This document shows, in pieces, positions 61,981-64,000 of a stretch of DNA of 64,000 nt. The position numbers and the translations under genes were made by a program. The notes beneath the pieces are model-generated. The model did no database searches, was not told the origin of the DNA, and was given only the letters and a program-made list of their open reading frames with translations. The number at the start of each line of letters is the position of its first letter. Position 1 is the first letter of the stretch. Source of the DNA: Rhizobium album (GTDB taxonomy: Bacteria > Pseudomonadota > Alphaproteobacteria > Rhizobiales > Rhizobiaceae); NCBI RefSeq assembly GCF_003122325.1, contig NZ_QFBC01000006.1:1-64000 (forward strand). Direction: 5' to 3'.

Positions 61981-62241
61981 TCACGCAATCACTCTTGCGA
62001 TCAACACCACGACGATGGCCCCGACAGTGGCATGAATGATCTGCACCACCAAGGCATTTTCTATTCCGAGCGAAATCCCCAGCGCCTGAAACAGAAAGCC
62101 GCCGACAAAGGCGCCGATGACACCACTCAACAGGCAGCGGATCAATCCGCCGCCGCCGACCACCAGACTGGCGAGAAACCCCGCCACCAGACCGATCAGC
62201 AGGAAGACGATCCAGGCTTGCGCTCCGACAGACATTGACAT
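61981..62241 (-). CDS. GlsB/YeaQ/YmgE-family membrane protein, copy 2 (86 aa)
   Basis: Same family as the next gene, with AWIVFLLIGLVAGFLASLVV, GGLIRCLLSGVIGAFVGGFL and HATVGAIVVVLIARVIA as membrane helices. Sequence identity to copy 1 is low, so the pair is old. Lies between lpdA and copy 1. Function unknown; possibly envelope stress. Confidence 0.85.
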   Translation of the reverse strand: MSMSVGAQAWIVFLLIGLVAGFLASLVVGGGGLIRCLLSGVIGAFVGGFLFQALGISLGIENALVVQIIHATVGAIVVVLIARVIA

Positions 62242-62295
62242 GACGATTTCCTTTCCGTTTTTCCACCCTCAGATAGAGAGCGGAGTGGAATAAAA

Positions 62296-63741
62296 TCAAG
62301 CATTCAGCGCCCGGCCGTAGGCGTCGAGCACGCTTTCCTTCATCGTCTCGGAAATCGTCGGATGCGGGAAGATGGTGTGCATCAGTTCCTCTTCCGTCGT
62401 TTCCAGGTTCATGGCGACGACAAAACCCTGGATGAGTTCGGTCACCTCGGCGCCGACCATATGGGCGCCGAGCAATTCGCCGGTCTTCTTGTCGAAGATC
62501 GTCTTGACCAGGCCCTGGTCCTCGCCGAGCGCGATCGCCTTGCCGTTGGCGACGAAGGGGAAGCGGCCGACGCGAATGTCGCGGCCCTCGGCCTTCGCCT
62601 TGGCCTCGGTCAGGCCAACGGAGGCGACCTGCGGGTTGCAGTAGGTGCAGCCCGGGATCTTCGCCTTGTCCATCGGATGGACGTTCGGCAGGCCGGCGAT
62701 CTTCTCGATGCAGATCACCGCCTCGTGCTCGGCCTTGTGGGCGAGCATCGGCGGGCCGGCGACGTCGCCGATCGCGTAGATGCCCGGCACGTTGGTCTTG
62801 CCGTAACCGTCGCTGGCGATGAAGCCGCGGTCGGTCTTGACGCCGACGGCCTCGAGGCCGATGTTTTCGACATTGGCCTGCACGCCGACGGCGGAGATCA
62901 TCCGGTCGGCGGTGATGGTTTCCTTCGCGCCGTCCTTCTTCTCCACGGTGGCGGTGACGGAATTCGGCCCCTTCTCCACCTTGACGACCTTGGCGTCGAG
63001 CAAGATCTTCATGCCTTGCTTATCGAACTGCTTCTTGGCGAGCGCCGAAATCTCGGCATCTTCCACCGGCATCACCTGGCTCATCACCTCGACGACGGTC
63101 ACGTCGACGCCCATGGTGCGGTAGAAGGAGGCGAATTCGATACCGATGGCGCCGGAGCCGACGACCAGCAACGACTTCGGCATCTCTTCCGGCTTCATCG
63201 CCTCGAAATAGGTCCAGATCAGCTTACCGTCCGGCTCCATGCCCGGCAGCGCCCGCGGGCGGGCGCCGGTGGCGATGACGATGTGCTTGGCAGTGTAGGT
63301 GCCCTCGCCCTTGGCGTTCTTCGGCAGCGGCGCCTGCGGTTGCTGGATGGGCTTGGTCGTCTTGCCGACGACGATTTCGCCCGGCTTGGTGATCTTCGCC
63401 TCGCCCCAGATGATATCGACCTTGTTCTTCTTGAACAGGAAGCCGACGCCGCCGTTCATGCGCTCGGCGATGCCGCGCGAACGGGCGACGATGGCCTTCA
63501 GGTCCGGCTTGATCGTGCCTTCCAGCGTCAGGCCGTAATTCTTGGCGTGCTGGGCGCTGTGCAGCACGTCCGCGGAGCGCAAGAGCGCCTTAGTCGGGAT
63601 GCAGCCCCAGTTGGAGCAGATGCCGGCCAGATGCTCGCGTTCGACCACGGCCACCTTCATGCCGAGCTGCGCGGCCCGGATCGCCGCGATGTATCCGCCC
63701 GGGCCGGAGCCGATGATGATGACGTCGTAGTTCTCAGCCAT
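62296..63741 (-). CDS. lpdA: Dihydrolipoyl dehydrogenase (481 aa)
   Basis: FAD disulfide reductase that reoxidises lipoyl groups of 2-oxoacid dehydrogenases. FAD fold IIIGSGPGGYIAAIRAAQLG, redox-active disulfide in GICSNWGCIPTKALL, NAD fold LLVVGSGAIGIEFASF and the C-terminal catalytic His in HTIFPHPTISETMKE. The isoform near lipA usually belongs to pyruvate dehydrogenase; the pdh genes would lie just outside the window. Confidence 0.95.
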   Translation of the reverse strand: MAENYDVIIIGSGPGGYIAAIRAAQLGMKVAVVEREHLAGICSNWGCIPTKALLRSADVLHSAQHAKNYGLTLEGTIKPDLKAIVARSRGIAERMNGGVGFLFKKNKVDIIWGEAKITKPGEIVVGKTTKPIQQPQAPLPKNAKGEGTYTAKHIVIATGARPRALPGMEPDGKLIWTYFEAMKPEEMPKSLLVVGSGAIGIEFASFYRTMGVDVTVVEVMSQVMPVEDAEISALAKKQFDKQGMKILLDAKVVKVEKGPNSVTATVEKKDGAKETITADRMISAVGVQANVENIGLEAVGVKTDRGFIASDGYGKTNVPGIYAIGDVAGPPMLAHKAEHEAVICIEKIAGLPNVHPMDKAKIPGCTYCNPQVASVGLTEAKAKAEGRDIRVGRFPFVANGKAIALGEDQGLVKTIFDKKTGELLGAHMVGAEVTELIQGFVVAMNLETTEEELMHTIFPHPTISETMKESVLDAYGRALNA

Positions 63742-63759
63742 GGTGTTTCTGCCTCCGTC

Positions 63760-64000
63760 TCAAGCCGCGTTGCGGGTCATCAGGACCCAGTCGTGCTTCT
63801 TGCTGTTGTCGTATAGCGGCATCGCCTCGCAGCGCGCCGCCTCTGCAAATCCCAGGCTCCCGTACAGCGCCTGGGCGGCGTCATTGTAACTCTCGGTGAT
63901 CAGGCTGACCGGGCCGCCGCCGGAGCGGGCGATCTGATCGGCCATCAACTGCCGCCCGATGCCGTATCGCCGATGGCGGCGGTAGACGGCCAGGCTGTCC
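63760..64000 (-). CDS. GNAT N-acetyltransferase, C-terminal part (partial)
   Basis: The frame runs off the right edge. Visible parts are RRHRRYGIGRQLMADQI (acetyl-CoA-binding motif A) and SLITESYNDAAQALYGSLGF (motif B), typical of GNAT enzymes. The N-terminus lies outside the window. Acceptor substrate unknown. Stops 18 bp before lpdA, so probably in the same transcript. Confidence 0.85.
   Translation of the reverse strand, partial: DSLAVYRRHRRYGIGRQLMADQIARSGGGPVSLITESYNDAAQALYGSLGFAEAARCEAMPLYDNSKKHDWVLMTRNAA

Overview
The window is a piece of an alphaproteobacterial chromosome, almost certainly Rhizobiaceae (Rhizobium / Agrobacterium / Ensifer relatives). The reasons are the dusB-ntrB-ntrC-ntrY-ntrX-trkA-dat-hfq-hflX block, the ispDF fusion next to it, the lipA/lpdA neighbourhood, a Pha/Mrp-type antiporter with a fused A/B subunit, the cysG-DUF2849-cysI-DUF934 sulfite-assimilation set, and uniformly high GC. 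Most genes are minus strand and tightly packed, with many ATGA or TGATG overlaps.

Layout. (1) 1-3435: right end of a small prophage-like integrative element. It holds a divergent control region with a palindromic operator, a rightward string of small overlapping phage-type genes, an AlpA-like excisionase and a tyrosine integrase, and it ends in a 3' fragment of tRNA-Lys (attachment site). It contains a perfect 164-bp direct repeat and a scrap of a DNA methyltransferase. (2) 3478-4467: a decayed second recombinase and a ParE/ParD-type toxin-antitoxin pair with a readable promoter/operator. (3) 5090-11120: six-gene cation/proton antiporter operon (minus). (4) 12013-13285: outer-membrane barrel protein, a palindromic repeat pair and a PEBP-family protein. 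(5) 13401-23638: LysR regulator divergent from amidase, branched-chain-type ABC importer, GMC flavoprotein and class II HDAC-like deacetylase; this looks like one uptake-and-degradation unit for an unknown amide. (6) 23726-28388: OmpW with an FNR/FixK-type box, a small exported protein and a MacAB-like exporter. (7) 28395-36908: a five-gene operon encoding a ferric-reductase-like flavocytochrome, a tetraheme cytochrome c fused to DUF4384, a TPR/OmpA protein and two exported caspase-like peptidases. A GntR-family gene with two palindromic operators is divergent from it. (8) 37971-42923: ferredoxin-NADP reductase and sulfite reduction. (9) 43152-64000: housekeeping genes (deaminase, MazG, BKACE, HflX/Hfq, Dat, TrkA, NtrXY, NtrBC, DusB, IspDF, CinA-C, COQ10-like protein, LipA, two GlsB/YeaQ proteins, LpdA, truncated GNAT).

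The best candidate for a poorly described system is the caspase/cytochrome operon in (7). All five products carry export or membrane signals, three share DUF4384-like domains, both caspases carry an EF-hand-like loop, and one caspase shares the six-residue string QPTTRG with the cytochrome. This suggests a calcium- and redox-linked proteolytic module in the periplasm. The function is inferred; only the domain content and gene order are seen directly. All family assignments come from reading motifs; no database search was run.
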